A stretch of 64,000 nt of DNA. Origin: Serripes groenlandicus. Lineage: Eukaryota; Mollusca; Bivalvia; Cardiida; Cardiidae. The notes beneath the pieces were generated by a model. It did no database searches, was not told the DNA's origin, and saw only the letters and a list, made by a program, of their open reading frames with translations. Each line of letters opens with the position of its first letter. Positions within the stretch are counted from its first letter, which is position 1. Positions 1 to 13,173 of the stretch are shown here, piece by piece. The DNA is taken from the NCBI GenBank assembly GCA_031761405.1, contig JASEVX010000007.1, positions 62,507,062-62,571,061 on the forward strand, written 5' to 3'. Made by a program: the position numbers and the translations under genes.

Positions 1-564
1 TGTTCCTTTTTCAAAGATTTAAATTGTATTAATATATGCATCCGAAGGTGGGTGGCGGATGTCCAAACTTTAAATTCTTCTCTTCTGAATCCACTTATCT
101 GATTCCAAGATAATTTGGTAGAAATGTTCACTTGAATGACCCTCTTCAAATGTTATGCAAGCCATATTGATTGGTCAAAGGGGTAAAATGATTTCATCCC
201 CTTTAATTAAGATCCCCTTCGAAACCACATGACCAATATAAACCAACATGTACAGGACTGTTCTCTTGGTGGTCCTCTTTCAAAGTTGTTCACAGATTTA
301 ATGCCTTTGTAATATGTTATTCCAATTAAAGTTTCATTCCCACTCTTCATCAAACTTTCCCTGATATTAGTATTCGGTACTATACAATCTCTCAAGCGAA
401 CTTGCCACTCTTGTAGTACATCGCCTGAGCCAAAGGCTCAACTAACATAATTGGATCACTCTTCGTTAGTCATAATGTCGCACTAAATACTGAAGACATT
501 TGAAAGTACTGTAGGAAGGGCTGATATTGTTCTTAAAGAAAAGATAGAACATTTCTTGCACTGT
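1..564. other. No gene seen
   Basis: AT-rich unique-looking sequence; the short minus-strand frame at 207-395 has no recognisable domain. Confidence 0.4.
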
Positions 565-1133
565 TATGGCCCTATTCCACTACGACCACGAATCCCACGA
601 ATCACCAAAAATAGCTAAATTTTAGGATTCGTAGATGGATCGTAATCATTTCGCGAAGTTCTTAACTCATTCGTATATATTCGTAGTCGGTTCTTGCAAT
701 TCTTGAGCGATCGGGAATTCGTGACAAAAGTTTTGAACTGTTCAAAGTTTTGGCCCCGAACTCCACGATTAAAAAAATCGTAGCTTATTCGTAACAACTT
801 CGTAGTGCGTTCTTGGGCATCGTAACTGAAACGTAATCGATTCGTAGGTAATCCCACAGAATATGTATTCGTACCTGATTCGTACATGCATTCGGTGTGT
901 TCTTAGCGTAGTCGTAACTGATTCCTAACGTCCGGGCAGTATTCGTAATAGATTCTTATACATCGTAGTCAATTCTCGCGGGACTCCAGCCGAACCAAAT
1001 ATATGTATCGTAAATGAATCGTCACGAATTAGACCAGAAAATTTGCAAAATATCACGAATCCTCCCGAATCCTAAAATTTAGCCACTTTTGGTGATTCGT
1101 GGGATTCGTGGTCGTAGTGGAATAGGGCCATAA
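565..1133. mobile_element. Palindromic MITE, TGGCCCTATTCC family, copy 1
   Basis: Ends are long inverted repeats (TATGGCCCTATTCCACTACG at the left, its inverse ending GGAATAGGGCCATA at the right; about 65 bases pair). TA lies outside both ends, suggesting a TA target. The interior is saturated with TTCGTA/CGAAT motifs on both strands. The 90-residue open frame inside (615-887) is a by-product. Confidence 0.75.
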
Positions 1134-1136
1134 TTT

Positions 1137-1861
1137 ATGGCACTATTCCACATAGACCACGAATCCCACGAATTGATAATTTTTAGGATTCGTAATTGAA
1201 TCGTAATCAGTTCGTAAAGTTCTTAACTGATTCGTATTCTCGCAATTCTTAAGCAATCGGGACTTCGTGGCAAAAGTGTTGAACTGTTCAAAAGATTTGC
1301 CACGAACTCCCGATTCCAAAAATCGTAGTTAATTCGTAACAAATTCGTAGTGCATTCTTAGGCATCGTAACTGAGTCGTAATCGATTCGTAGGTTTTCGT
1401 AGGTATTCTTAACTTATTCGGGGATTTGTGAATTTGAGGCTTGACCACGAATCTGCTACGAATCTGTCACGAATCCCACGAATACAAGCAAGCAGAGGTG
1501 AAGGCCTTTTTATACCTATCTTGAGGGAAAATCCCAAGAAATGTCAAGAATAGTCACGAATTCATTTTATTCGTACCTGATTCGTACATGCATTCGGCGT
1601 ATTTTTTACTGATTACTAACTGATTCCTAACGTTCGTGCAGTATTCGTAATAGATTCTTGTAAATCGTAGTGAATTCTTGACAATATTCGTGCAAATCCA
1701 GCCGAATCACACGAATATTCGTAACTCTATCGTACCTGTATCGTAACTTGATCGTACAGCGACCAGACAATTTGCAAAATTCCACGAATCCTCACGAATC
1801 CTAAAATGTTCAATTCGTGGCGATTCGTGGGATTCGTGGCCTGTGTGAAATAGTAGCATTA
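1137..1861. mobile_element. Palindromic MITE, TGGC-CTATTCC family, copy 2
   Basis: A diverged relative of the preceding element begins only three bases after it: left end TATGGCACTATTCCACATAG, right end CTGTGTGAAATAGTAGCATT in inverse orientation, same CGAATCC-rich interior. The pair suggests insertion into or beside an earlier copy. Confidence 0.68.
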
Positions 1862-2524
1862 TGTAAACATAATTAGTACTTACTTATCATTAATGTTTTC
1901 AACATAAAAAAGTACAAGGAAATAATTGCGAGCAATTAGTAAACTTCTCATGTTAATATCAATTTAGCTTTATTGGTTTAACGCCAGAACTGCCCTTATT
2001 TGGTTTCATGTACATTTATTATCAACACATACATCACTTATAAATAAATTTGCCAAAAAACAGATTTGTTTATTTGTAAAACGAGTTGTTAAATGATCTC
2101 TTTCTGTAACGTTTTGTTTATTAAATTGAAACAAACATTTAATGTATTGCTTTCTTATCACTAGAACGCCTATAATTCAATTGGACACATGCTTCCCCTA
2201 AAGTTGGTAATAATACTCTCAAAGAAAGAAAGCACATCCATTGTTCACCTTATATAAAACTTTTTATTTACCAAATTGTCGACCACGTGGTCATTATCAA
2301 CATTATAACAACGGTAATTTAAGTGCGGTCCATTCTTGTGTTGAAGAGATCAAATTGTGATTGACTGCACTTAGATTTTCGTTTCTTTTTTTAAATCTTA
2401 ATAAAGACTAAGTGGTCAAAATGTAATAGTTAAGGAGATATAAAGTGTTTTACTGACTTTCTTCCCCTGGAAGACCTAATATACAAAGAGTTAACCTCGT
2501 AGTTTGCCAAAACACCTGTATTTG

Positions 2525-2773
2525 TTAGTTCAGCTGGTAGCGACGCGGGCTGCCAATCCAGGGGTTGTGAGGTCAGCCAACATTCTTTCTGACGTTCATA
2601 TACAAAGTCAATGTCTTCCACTAATGGACTAACTGTCAATGTGAAAAAGCAGTCATTTGCTTGGAATAACCGATTTGTTGAGTACCGAAGTGAGACTATC
2701 CGGAAACACATGGGTATGGGAACTGGCGATCATGAAATGACTGCAATATTGTTGAAATAGGTGTTAAACCCCA
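2525..2773 (+). repeat. tRNA-derived SINE
   Basis: tRNA-like head TTAGTTCAGCTGGTAGCGAC followed by a degenerate B box (GGGGTTGTGAGGTC), then the mollusc SINE body, ending CAATATTGTTGAAATAGG. Not a functional tRNA: no acceptor-stem pairing is preserved. Confidence 0.55.
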
Positions 2774-3397
2774 ATCAGTCAAACCTGTATTTATACATCT
2801 TTAATATACCGCCCCTAAGTACTTTCAGTGCTTTGATTAACAAAGTGCTGGTATACAAGGAAGCAAATGTTAATGAATCACTTATTTGTGATACATGCTT
2901 TTTACGCATTACCAAGTTAATAGTTTTACTGCAGATGGTCGACGCGCCCAGGAAAAACGGAGATCAAATCTAAAAATAGAAAAACTCAGGAAACCTGTTC
3001 CAAGTTGTTTTCTGTCGTACCAAGGAATGTTGAGTCCCATACGCATTTCTACTCTTATTTCACGTAAACATACAAACATATTGTCATGTGAATTTTTTTT
3101 TTTTAAACTACTTCCATATTTGAACTAGTCAAATATGATAATTGTAAGTAGCTGAAATTTGATGTGACGGAAATTAAAATATTATTCCCGTCATTCAAAA
3201 ATGATTCACGTAATTCAAAATGCGGTAGTGGGTCGTCATGGTTCACACGCCATTCAAAATTTTAGTTTATGTATTTATTGTGAAATTGGAAACTTCTGAA
3301 TAACATTTCGTTATTCAGTCTTAAAAGCTTTACTAAATTATTTAATAAAAGGACAATTGTGTTTAAAGTAGGGATACCTGGCTTTGTATTGTCTCCT

Positions 3398-3610
3398 CCA
3401 GGGGCGTAGCTTTGCAATAATCAATGTGAAGGACGTCTCGTGAGAAAATCCACATTGTGGACTCTGCGTAAAGTATCGACCCGGATCAGCCTAAGCACAC
3501 AGGCCTACCCGGAAAGACACTTGTGTATCGCCGCAGCTGCATTTTAGGGCATTTTGAGAAAAAATGTGTAGGCACGTGCCTACAGTGCCTAAAGGGAGCT
3601 ACTCCCCTGG
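3398..3610. mobile_element. Short hAT-like non-autonomous element
   Basis: CCAGGGGCGTAGCT at the left and AGCTACTCCCCTGG at the right form imperfect terminal inverted repeats of the CAGGGGCGTAGC type common in hAT MITEs. The interior includes the dispersed block GTGGACTCTGCGTAAAGTAT also seen near 20421. Confidence 0.5.
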
Positions 3611-3611
3611 C

Positions 3612-6295
3612 TTTTCCGATAGTTTAGATTCTCAAAGCCCCTCGTAGAACAATACAAAATCAGGTTTCGCTGCTCAAAAATATTATTCCCTATACATGTA
3701 TATCATGATACCATATCATATAAAATCACCATCATATCATTCTTTCCTTTTGATAATCATCTAAACTTTAGATCTATCCTATCACTATCGTGTCGTATCA
3801 TAAATCTTCCGTATCATATAAAGCTTATTCCCACTTACATTATGTAAATTAGTGTTAATTAAACGACATAATTCACCGATTTCCAAATACAGACGCCATT
3901 GGACCCGGCTATAGTGGACGACATTTTAAATCATTATATGATTATATACCCACGGGAAAAGGTATGATATCTACACTAAATTATGTTAACTCGTGTCGAT
4001 TGTGATAAGACATATAAGTTGGAAATGCTGATCAATGGACGGGCTCATATGCACAGGTGTTTGTATTGATTGATAATTGTATTCCCCTATATTGTATCCT
4101 TAACACAAGGTACTCATCTACTAGCGGACGAAATTCGCATTGTTGACTCAATATATCGAAAATTAAGGATAGTAGCAGAGACCTATATAAAAATGTGATA
4201 GTAGTATATACATGTAGTGCAATATCGGTACATACACCTGTGCTCATATGTTAAAAGGAGAAATTACACATAATGAACAAGTTCCCCGTTTGTCACAATG
4301 TTGTCTACCCTATTCTTAAAAATTAATTTCACATACTGAAGATTTCGAATGTTGCCTTGTTTTCAATGGTATCTACGGAGGATTTGGTGTATTCTGGAAA
4401 GGGGTTAAAACCAATGTAATGTTCGTAGCCGTTGTTCTTTTTATCGAATGGTCAGAAGTCCCTCGTCATCTTCACACCGGATATAATTTGTAATAACGTT
4501 CCAATGTTTAGTTTCTTTATTAATCAGAAGTGTGTGGTCCACAATGGTTTCATGAGCACAAGTCAACTATACGTAATCAAGTCAGAACATAACGACTTTT
4601 AAACGTAAATAATGTCATACATTTAAGCAGTATATTGGTATGACGTCGGAGTCATATGTGACGTAATTTGGCGGAATTTCAAATTAAACGTGAAAGATAG
4701 ACACAACATTTGTAAACGTACATTTAATTAAGACGGTGCGCAGAGCGTGCGTTCCTTTTATTTCAAAAATCGTATTTTTTCAAAACATATTAAATTTACA
4801 AACCTACAATTCATGTTGTCTATGCAGAATACTTTGATTAATATGTTCATGATTTGTTTAAATGATTTAGACGGAACATATAGAAAATATCTAAAAGGTC
4901 CACGTAATTCTAGATGTATACGGTAAATGACTTTTTAGGAGGTCTCTAGAGATACAAAATGCATGACACCGTAAGTTGTTGTCGGAATAGGTATATGTGT
5001 TAGCCATACTCGTAACAGTTACAAGTGTAGCAAGTGTAGCAGTGATACATGTTTATTCATTGTAATATCAATGATAAAAGCTATACAGTTTAAAGTCATT
5101 ACATTTTTGATTTGTGTGGCAAAGGTTTAAATATGTAAAACAGGCCCTGTAAATATTCAACTGTCTTTTTTGTAAGTGTCTCCTCTGTTCTATATGAGTG
5201 TTGAAAACACGAATATCTAACCAACCACTTGACTGTTTCTGAAATAAATGTTTATACTCTATACATGTAGAGTTCACATACTCATGTGTTCCGGCAACAA
5301 AGTTTAATCAGTCTGAAATAAATATTTAAACTCTATGCATTTTTTACTTTTATTACTGTTATTATAATCCAAACACTGCAACAGGTTACTAGCTTATCCA
5401 CTAATACATGTGGTACCGTTCCACAGGCCTTTTATTTCAGTGCTTTGATTATACTTCTGTATTATCGTAAACTTGATGAGTCACGTTAAATTAAGACTTA
5501 GCCTTTCCCTGATACGCTTCTTAAAAGTCGCATGCATTGAACAATCTTAGTAATAGAAACTGAAAATCTAATTATTATTTGAATGCAGCAGTTGACATTG
5601 TGGGAAAATGAGAATTTGCTCTTTCTGCTCATAATGCCTTCTGTATTTGTGAAACTTTGCACTGATCTTTTCTCACTTCAGACGCAGGGGAAAATGACAA
5701 ACTTTTTTAGCTCTGTTTTTGTGTTTTCCAGCTTTAAATTCATGGTTGTGAATCACGTGTCATAGTTTTAAATGCATTACAAATTTGGACAATGAAACAA
5801 GTAAACTTTACACTTATCCATATTTCTTTCTAAATCTCACCCTGACCAACTTATGTGATATATGAAGTTCATAAATGAGCACGTCTTTATACATCTTCGT
5901 ACGGTGAAGACTCAGGAGAGGATGTGCATCATGATACATGTTAAACATACCAAAATACAGGTTCTGACAAAACACTGGAAGTGTAGCCTCACTTATCTCA
6001 TACGCAACTGAAAAAGGTTTGTTGCAGTATATATATATTAGCGGTGCTTAATGCAGGCCTTAGTGTTATTGTTACAAGTTTAGAGAAGAAACAGAATGCT
6101 CAAAGATTTAATCTCATTTTAATGACACTTATTGTTAGAAGGTTATTGAAACATTATGCGACATATTGGCGAACAGAGTTAGAACCAGATCAGACTGTAA
6201 AGATTCGTAAGCTAGTCTGGATCTGCACTAGTCGCAAATGCCGTAGGATCGGTTTTCGCAAAGCAAATATCATACTTCATATTTAGATGGAATAA
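3612..6295. other. No gene seen
   Basis: AT-rich intergenic DNA. A short direct duplication, CTGAAATAAAT..TT.A.ACTCTAT, occurs at about 5238 and 5313. No frame longer than 80 residues. Confidence 0.4.
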
Positions 6296-6310
6296 CTGAG
6301 CACTGTTTAA

Positions 6311-6337
6311 GGGGTGGGGGGGGGGGGGGTGGGGGGG
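6311..6337. repeat. Poly-G tract
   Basis: Interrupted run of G on + with only two T interruptions. Confidence 0.9.
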
Positions 6338-6895
6338 CTACGACTGGGAACGTAATCTCTTTAATCATTCAGACCAGTGTACTCGAACATAGGTTGTTAC
6401 GGTATTTTTTTAAAATATTTGTGGGAAAGTGTATAAAGCGAGACTTGATCAAACAAACGTTCACGAATGAACTATTTGTACTTATTTTCGTCTGCCCAGG
6501 CCCAGGTCCGAATGGTGTATTCAAGTATCCGAGCTCAGTTGATTTTCACAACAGATAATGTATAATTCAAGTATTTAATGACTTAAAATTCAAAAAAATA
6601 TTAAAGGAATCAACGTTTCCACATACTATGTGTGAGCGAGCGGATCGCTATTTAAAGATCTATATACATGTAAGAACGTCGAACTAATACGATGACATCT
6701 TAGACTAGATCAATCCACGCAGTCTGATCTGGATCTTCACTTTTGTGTCATTTAGTGACAGAGGATTTTAGAAGTCAACAATATTTATTCCCAAACAAAA
6801 TAGGTTACTGAAGAGCAGACAGTTTTGTTCCACACTTGTTCTCAGTACCCCAGTATTTGATTTATTGGATCAGACTTAAATGATCCTAGTTGTTG

Positions 6896-7060
6896 GTTGC
6901 GATAGCTCGGTCGGTAACGACGAGCGCTATCAGTTCAAAGGGTTGTGAGTTTAAATTCTTGCTCGGCCATTCTTTCTCTCCGATGATTTGACAAAAGTAA
7001 TTTTTCTTCCTAAACTTTGTCCTGCAATGGTCTCATTTCAACGATAGGTAAAGTAGATCC
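6896..7060 (+). repeat. Truncated tRNA-derived SINE
   Basis: Head GATAGCTCGGTCGGTAACGA and GGGTTGTGAGTTTAAATTC resemble A and B boxes; the body fades out after about 7050. Confidence 0.45.
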
Positions 7061-7161
7061 TTAGGCAAAGTTCAGATTAAAAAGTTAAGTCGCAAAATAA
7101 CAATGAAATGTGATGATTCAGACCACTTAAGGCACTTATATTAGTTACAAAAATATCATTT

Positions 7162-7447
7162 TATATACGCAATCTCACTGTTTTGAATCTACAACGGAAG
7201 GCGGAGGCTTTGAAATATGATTTCATTTTGGCAGTCTCACTGTTTTCAATCTACAACGGAAGATGGTTGTTCAGAAATATCAAAAAGTTTGGTACAGGTT
7301 GGCAACGGTTTGGAATATTACTTATTATCGCTACACAAATCGATTCAACACTTGTCGCCTACCTAAACAAAGCACGAGCATGTGGATTTGTCAAGTTGTA
7401 CATCTCCGTCTACTGTTGTAGATTGAAAACAGTGAATCTGACGCAAG
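7162..7447. repeat. Foldback repeat
   Basis: TCACTGTTTTCAATCTACAA (7228-7254 region) and its inverse TTGTAGATTGAAAACAGTGA (about 7415-7436) can pair; a second direct copy of the left arm lies at 7166-7194. The 93-residue open frame over it is not supported as a gene. Confidence 0.5.
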
Positions 7448-7464
7448 ATGAACTCAAGTGTTAA

Positions 7465-9378
7465 GACATGCCATATTATGAAATGGGGCCTTTGACCATT
7501 CCACTTCATAACAAGCGGAAAATAATAGTCAACGCTCAAGTATGATGTTTACAAAAACAACGGAAAAGATAATTACAAAACTTATCAACATATCAACGTT
7601 CAATGAGACGACCCTTCAAATAAGATGTTTTCCCCTTATGGTTTGTAATGGATGAATACACAGTTTTTCTTCCTTTAAATATACCCCAACTTTCTATACC
7701 ACATAAGTAGGTGTCATGTGCGTCAACATCGTGGAAAGGGTTAGACGAAGAAACATCGCATGCATTTCTTGGTTATATCGATACAATATCTACATATTAA
7801 CGAGTACAGTGGTTCGCATTATCCTAGAGATCAGACCCTGTCGCTCCCCCATAAAACAGTGCTTAGTGATTCCATCTGAATCCAACCCTAAGGCAATGTC
7901 TATGAGAGTAGATCAAGACCAGCATAGCTTGATCTGGTTCTAAACTGGTCGCCAATGAGTAGCATACTGTTTTGTTAAAATTGTGGTAATGACTGTCTGT
8001 TTAAATGAGATTTGTTTATCTTAACTTGTAACAATTAGACTAAGGCTGGTTTACCTAAAGCCCCACTTATTTGTTTATTTGCCATACACCTATTGCAGAT
8101 GCTTATTCAAGAAGGTCGAGCTACACGTCCAGTTCTTTGGCAGAAGGTGCACTTACATATGCATAACATATATGCGCGCGGTGAAGACTTTAATGAAACT
8201 GTACACAGTCTTCACTGTACACAGGTGTATTTCGACCTCCACTTCGCTACACGTGGCTCATATGTGAACTGTAAACAAGGGGAATCAGAATAACATTTCC
8301 AGTAAGTTGAAAAGCAGTACGGTGCTTGGAAAGTCTATAGTGTGGAATACTGGTGTGAGAAAAACAGGAAACATGAAAAGACGAACTGACCGCCGTGATA
8401 TGACAGAAAATTGGTGAAAACAGCGTTACACTCAGTCAAATTCATGGTCGAAATGGGCTATTTGGACCGCCATGATTCTTTCGTACATCAAACCTTTTAA
8501 AAACGCAAGTGATTCACGACTGTGAATTTATACGGTGTCTATTTAAAGGCATAATAAGATTTAAGGTAACTCTGTTTGTACTCAAAGATAGTAACAAAGC
8601 TGTTAACATTTCAGTAATTTCGGTTATTGATTAGCCATTTTCATTGAAGAATAATGTATCGCTGTGCAAATATATCCGTTTGTCTGTATAATCTGTTAAC
8701 ACCCCATATACACATGCCGCGTGCGATTTCAACGTGAAAAAGCCTTCAGTGAACTGTCGTATTTTTTTGTAAACAGACCTTAACACGCTGGCATAAATGT
8801 AATTGTTTGTTTACTATCTGGCAAGTTTATACATCTATTACAGAACAAATTAGAATGATACAGAGTTGAGTAAATCTTAATATTATTGATGTGGTAAATT
8901 TATTTCTTAAAACTTCATTTGAAACTGAGCCTTAGTGGGTGAGTCTACCAGGTAATAATAACAAATAACCACATTGTTAAGACATTGATTCACGAAAAAA
9001 TGGATAGACATTCATTTTGAAACATGAGCTTTTACAACTGTTATAAGTATTTGAATTGAAAAACATATCTGATTCTATAAACATCCCAAGAGTAAATAAC
9101 AATGTTTAGACCGAAATTCGCGGGTTACTTAACACCGTTTCCCACAATTTACATGACAATGTAAAGATAAAGATATACATTAGTACATACGATTATTTAG
9201 TTTCAGATTTTGAGTTTGTTTTATTGTGATTTTCAAAACAGTCTGCTCATAAGAAGCATATCAGGAAAAATGTTAAGTACCTACATGTATTTCCTGTGAC
9301 GTATCCGATGTACGTTAATGCAGCAGTATAACACCGAGACATCATAAATCCCCGAACCATATCGACATCACCATACTG
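7465..9378. other. No gene seen upstream of the C1q gene
   Basis: A SINE-tail-like patch (CCGCCGTGATATGACAGAAA) at 8390 and a hairpin GTGAAGACT/AGTCTTCAC at 8180-8218. It should contain the C1q promoter, but I cannot place a TATA box with confidence. Confidence 0.4.
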
Positions 9379-9408
9379 TTGCTCGCTGGTCTCGAGAAGA
9401 AGATTGTC

Positions 9409-9868
9409 ATGGATCTGTTTAGACTTAGACTAGTTTTTATTGTATGTATATTTTACAGCACCATCTCTTGTCGACGCTTAGAACCAATTTGTTCGAAATT
9501 TGATTACGAGGAAAAATTATTAGAAAAGATGATCAAATTGGAGATTAAATTCGACCAGATGGAAAAAGGGTATACAGAATCAAAGGCTGATATTGCAGAA
9601 TCAAAGGCAGATATTACAGAAGAAAAGAAGAAAATTCAAGAAGAAAGAGAGGCCATGAAAGCAACATTTGAAAAATTCGTTGAAAAAAGTTCTCAAAAAT
9701 TGACCACAATGGAAGACGACGTAAAAAAAGAGAAAGAAAGAATGGTGAAAGATGTGAATGATGCAAGTTCTGCCACAGAACGGACCCTTCAAGAGAATGA
9801 AGCGAAACTGATGAGACTTTCGACTGACCTGCGAGTGTTTCAGAATGAGACTATAAGTGACCTTACAG
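9409..9868 (+). CDS. C1q-domain secreted protein, exon 1 (signal peptide and coiled coil)
   Basis: First coding exon of a two-exon gene. The start is the ATG at 9409 (context tcATGG); the open frame runs further upstream but only to a TTG. Residues 1-21 (MDLFRLRLVFIVCIFYSTIS then C) are a hydrophobic signal peptide. Residues about 33-150 are rich in E and K with heptad-like spacing and no Gly-X-Y, so this is a coiled-coil stalk rather than a collagen tail. A short repeat, ESKADI, occurs twice near residues 57-69. The exon ends at a clear donor (acag then gtaaat) after the first base of a Gly codon, phase 1, matching exon 2. Known for the family: molluscan C1qDC proteins are secreted recognition lectins that oligomerise through such stalks. 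No partner gene is adjacent. Ligand and function here are inference. Confidence 0.88.
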
Positions 9869-9957
9869 GTAAATACGTAACACTTGTTTTTATATGTGAG
9901 CAGTTTCTTGGGCTTTAAGGTCTTAAAACATCTTCGGTTAGACAGCACGCGGATGCT

Positions 9958-10187
9958 TTAACCCTTTCCCTCATACCACAATTCTGCAGCAGACGACTTT
10001 GAACGTATATTGTCAAAACATAGACAATCTCGATAATTGAATGGATAACCTATAACGAAAAGTGGAAAACATTGTGGCAACCGGAGAAATTGCACGTTGT
10101 GTGCAATTTTTTCTTTTGTCACTATGTTTTCAAAAAGCCGTCTGCTGCAGAGACGTCAGAAAGCGTCTATATGAGGGAAAGGGTTAA
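9958..10187 (+). mobile_element. TTAA-bounded MITE (piggyBac-like), full copy in C1q intron
   Basis: 230 bases from TTAACCCTTTCCCTCATA to ATGAGGGAAAGGGTTAA. It has subterminal CTGCAGCAGACGAC and GTCTGCTGCAG in inverse orientation and the block AAAACATTGTGGCAA before a central hairpin. A single TTAA at each end fits a TTAA target, the piggyBac signature; CCC after TTAA also fits that superfamily. No transposase is encoded. Confidence 0.82.
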
Positions 10188-10679
10188 GGCTCAAAAGCGT
10201 CAGAGGCGGGTCTTATTTATTAACCCGTTGACACTTGCAGACACGTTTTGGTTCATATGAAGCAGACGACTTTTGAAAACATTGTGGCAAAATTTCAATG
10301 TTACCACTTGTGTTCTTTTTAATGCGAGTAGAGTATTGTTGGTATTTGGGTTCTTAATACCTCCTCAGTTTGGGATGAAGCAGATGCCCTAAGGCCCGAA
10401 GGCGTCAGAGGAGGGTCTAATTTATGAACCCGTTCACACTTGCAGACGCATTTTGATACGTTTGTAGCAGACGACTCTGTAACAAGTGTGTTTTTTTTTT
10501 TTTTCAGATAAAACATTAAATTAAGTCACCGTTTTGTTATATATACACTTTTTGGAAAAGGGGAGACATGATGAGAAAAAACACAAACGAATTATAAATG
10601 TAGTTAGATGTCCTAGCCTGCTAGCACTAATTAGGACGTTCTTAATACAGTCAATGTATTGACATCGGTTTGATCTTTC

Positions 10680-11579
10680 TTTGCATTCTGTCGATCATCG
10701 CCTTTTCATTTTTATACCTGTCTCTCTCCGTATAGCAACTCTATATTTTTGCTCATTCCGTCGATTAGTCTTCTCTCATTATATCAACTCTCATTATGTT
10801 GGTCATCTCATTTTCATTATTATATATGTCCCTCTCATTATATCAAATTGTGTGTCTATGTCAGATCAGACTGCGCCGTTGCGCTGGCGTATCTGAATTT
10901 AGTGGTTAATGCATTACGTTTTGTATTCTCAGAGTACTGATGATTTAGCCCTCACTCAGCTTATATCGTCAGGCATTTTTAAAGAATTGTCTATATCATT
11001 AACTGTGTGTCTATGTGTTGCTTTAAACAGATCAGACTGCGCCGTTATATCAAATTGTGTGTCTATGTGTTGTTGAATATAGCGCAGAACCAGATCAGAC
11101 TGCGCTGGTGTATCTGAATTTAGTCGTTAATGCATTACGTTTTGTATTATCAGAGTACCGATGATTTAGCCCTCACTCAGTTTATATCGTCGCGCAGATA
11201 AGATCAGACTGCGCTGGCGGATCTGGATCTGCGCTAGTCGCTCGGTTTGTTTTAGCAGAGAACCGATCATTTACCTCTTACTCCGTTCATCTCGGTACGC
11301 ATTCTTAAAGAATTGTCTATATCTTTCAATCTGTGTGTCTCTGTGTAGTGGTTTATATCGAAGAGTCAGACCAGACTGCACTGACCAACTCACGAATCTA
11401 GATGTTCACATCTGGCGTATGCTTTATCTCTCACTCGGTATATTTCGTCAAGAATTATTTGAAGGGGGCCGAATCTATCAACATTTGTGTCTTTGTGTAG
11501 TGGTATATACTAAAGAGTCAGATCAGACTGCACTGACCAACTCACGAATCTAGATGTTCACATCTGGCATATGCTTTAT
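10680..11579 (+). repeat. Diverged ~140-bp tandem repeats with GATCAGACTG core, left block
   Basis: Recurring order: TCTCACTC(G/A)G, TATATTTCGTCA, GTGTGTCT..GTGT, CAGATCAGACTGC, then AATCTAGATGTTCAC or TATCTGAATTTAG. Clear units occur at 11331-11425 and 11430-11570; others are diverged. Confidence 0.6.
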
Positions 11580-13173
11580 TATGGAACGCCTTTACTGTCT
11601 TACTATGTTGTATTGTAGTATACGCAGTACATTTTCATGTATACGAGGTACATATTTCATTTGACGTGGTACATTTTGCATGATATGCAGTGCATTTTGT
11701 ATAATATATCGTGGTTATTTAATAATTTGAAGTCCACAAGTATGAAGATACAGTAGAATAACCATTATATAGTGTGCAAACAACGTCATATGCAATACAA
11801 ACAACATTATATGCAGTCTATTCTTCAATACGTGTGGTGGTACTTTGATTATATGCGGTGGTTTAAACTTTATACGCGGTGCATTTACCTTGGGGATGAT
11901 CATACTTTCCGGCATTTTCCGGAATTATTTTCGGAAATTACCGAGTATAACATGCAGAATGTCGTCTATGCAGACGATCTCTGATTCCTGAAGCAGACAA
12001 CTCTTGAAATCATTATGGCAAAAGGATAAATTGCTTCAACCAACCCCCTCTTCAATAATTATACTTTCATTTATTAAGATTTTCTATAGTTTTGCCTTAA
12101 CGTCATCTGCTGCATACTTGTTGTATTACGGAAATGATTTAAAAATGTGTTCAGGTTACCACTTTATGGTAATGTTCCCTCATAAAAACAACTTTAAATT
12201 CCTCAGCAGCTTCTGGAAATAAGAGAAATAACTTGAAAAGTGATTTGCATGATATATTTTATTTTGTCTTTGGGAAAAGGCATAACTTCTGAACAGTGTA
12301 GGTTCAAATCATCCTCTTATCATAATCCTCACAAGTTGACTGAAGCTTCTAATAAGCATATGTAAGTACATGTAATATTCTAGTCCTATAACATAAGACT
12401 CCGTTGACAAGCACTCGAGCTTGTAAGAGGTCATATATTATTGGACTAGTAATATTCAGACTTTAGATTGTAGATTTTGATCAGACTGCAAATTATGCCG
12501 AATGAACAGTCACCAATCTCGTCTAGAGCGGATTTCAGTGCAGACGACGACATTCTGGCCCTCGTGTATTCATGTGTACACATCTATTTATAAATTATTC
12601 AAGCGCTTTTTTTAAATTGAGTAAACGGTCTGACTCGGTATTATCCGGATAAATAATTACGGAGAATGCCGGAAAGTATGATCATCCTAATGAAAAATGC
12701 ACCACATATAAAGTTGTTTACACCATGTATAACTTAGTATGGACCGAACATATTGCCAAATGCATTGCGTACTATGACTGTTTATGAACACATACATAAT
12801 AATTCACCAGGTATAAAGATACGTGCAGGCACTTCATATATTAAAACATACACCGCATCTATTGACCAACATACAACGTATACATGTAAAACTACTGCAT
12901 ACAAAAACAAATACACCACATATAATGTCATTTGTACTGCATAGTATATATTTTGTATTGCACATGACGTTGTTTGTACAACGTATAATGGTTATTCTAC
13001 TGTTTAAACACTATTTTGCGCTGCATATTATTCAATAATCACCACACATAATAGAAAAGGCACTGCATATCATGAATAATGTACCACGTCAAATAAAATA
13101 TGTACCTCATATACGTGAAAATGTACAGCGTATAATACAATACAACATACTAAGACAGTAAAGGCGTTCCATA
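11580..13173. mobile_element. 1.6 kb foldback element with 6-bp target duplication
   Basis: The left arm starting TATGGAACGCCTTTACTGTC pairs with the right arm ending AGTAAAGGCGTTCCATA. Further in, GATCATACTTTCCGGCATT (11898 onward) pairs with AATGCCGGAAAGTATGATC (about 12667-12686). Arms are some 370-540 bases with a central spacer near 12000-12630. CTTTAT stands directly outside each end (11574-11579 and 13174-13179). The interrupted host repeat survives uninterrupted at 13326 (TATGCTTTATGATTGG), which gives the empty site. Confidence 0.75.

Noticed and set aside
9601..9948. Minus-strand frame opposite C1q exon 1
   Set aside because: Shadow of the E/K-rich coiled coil, giving F/L-rich antisense sequence.
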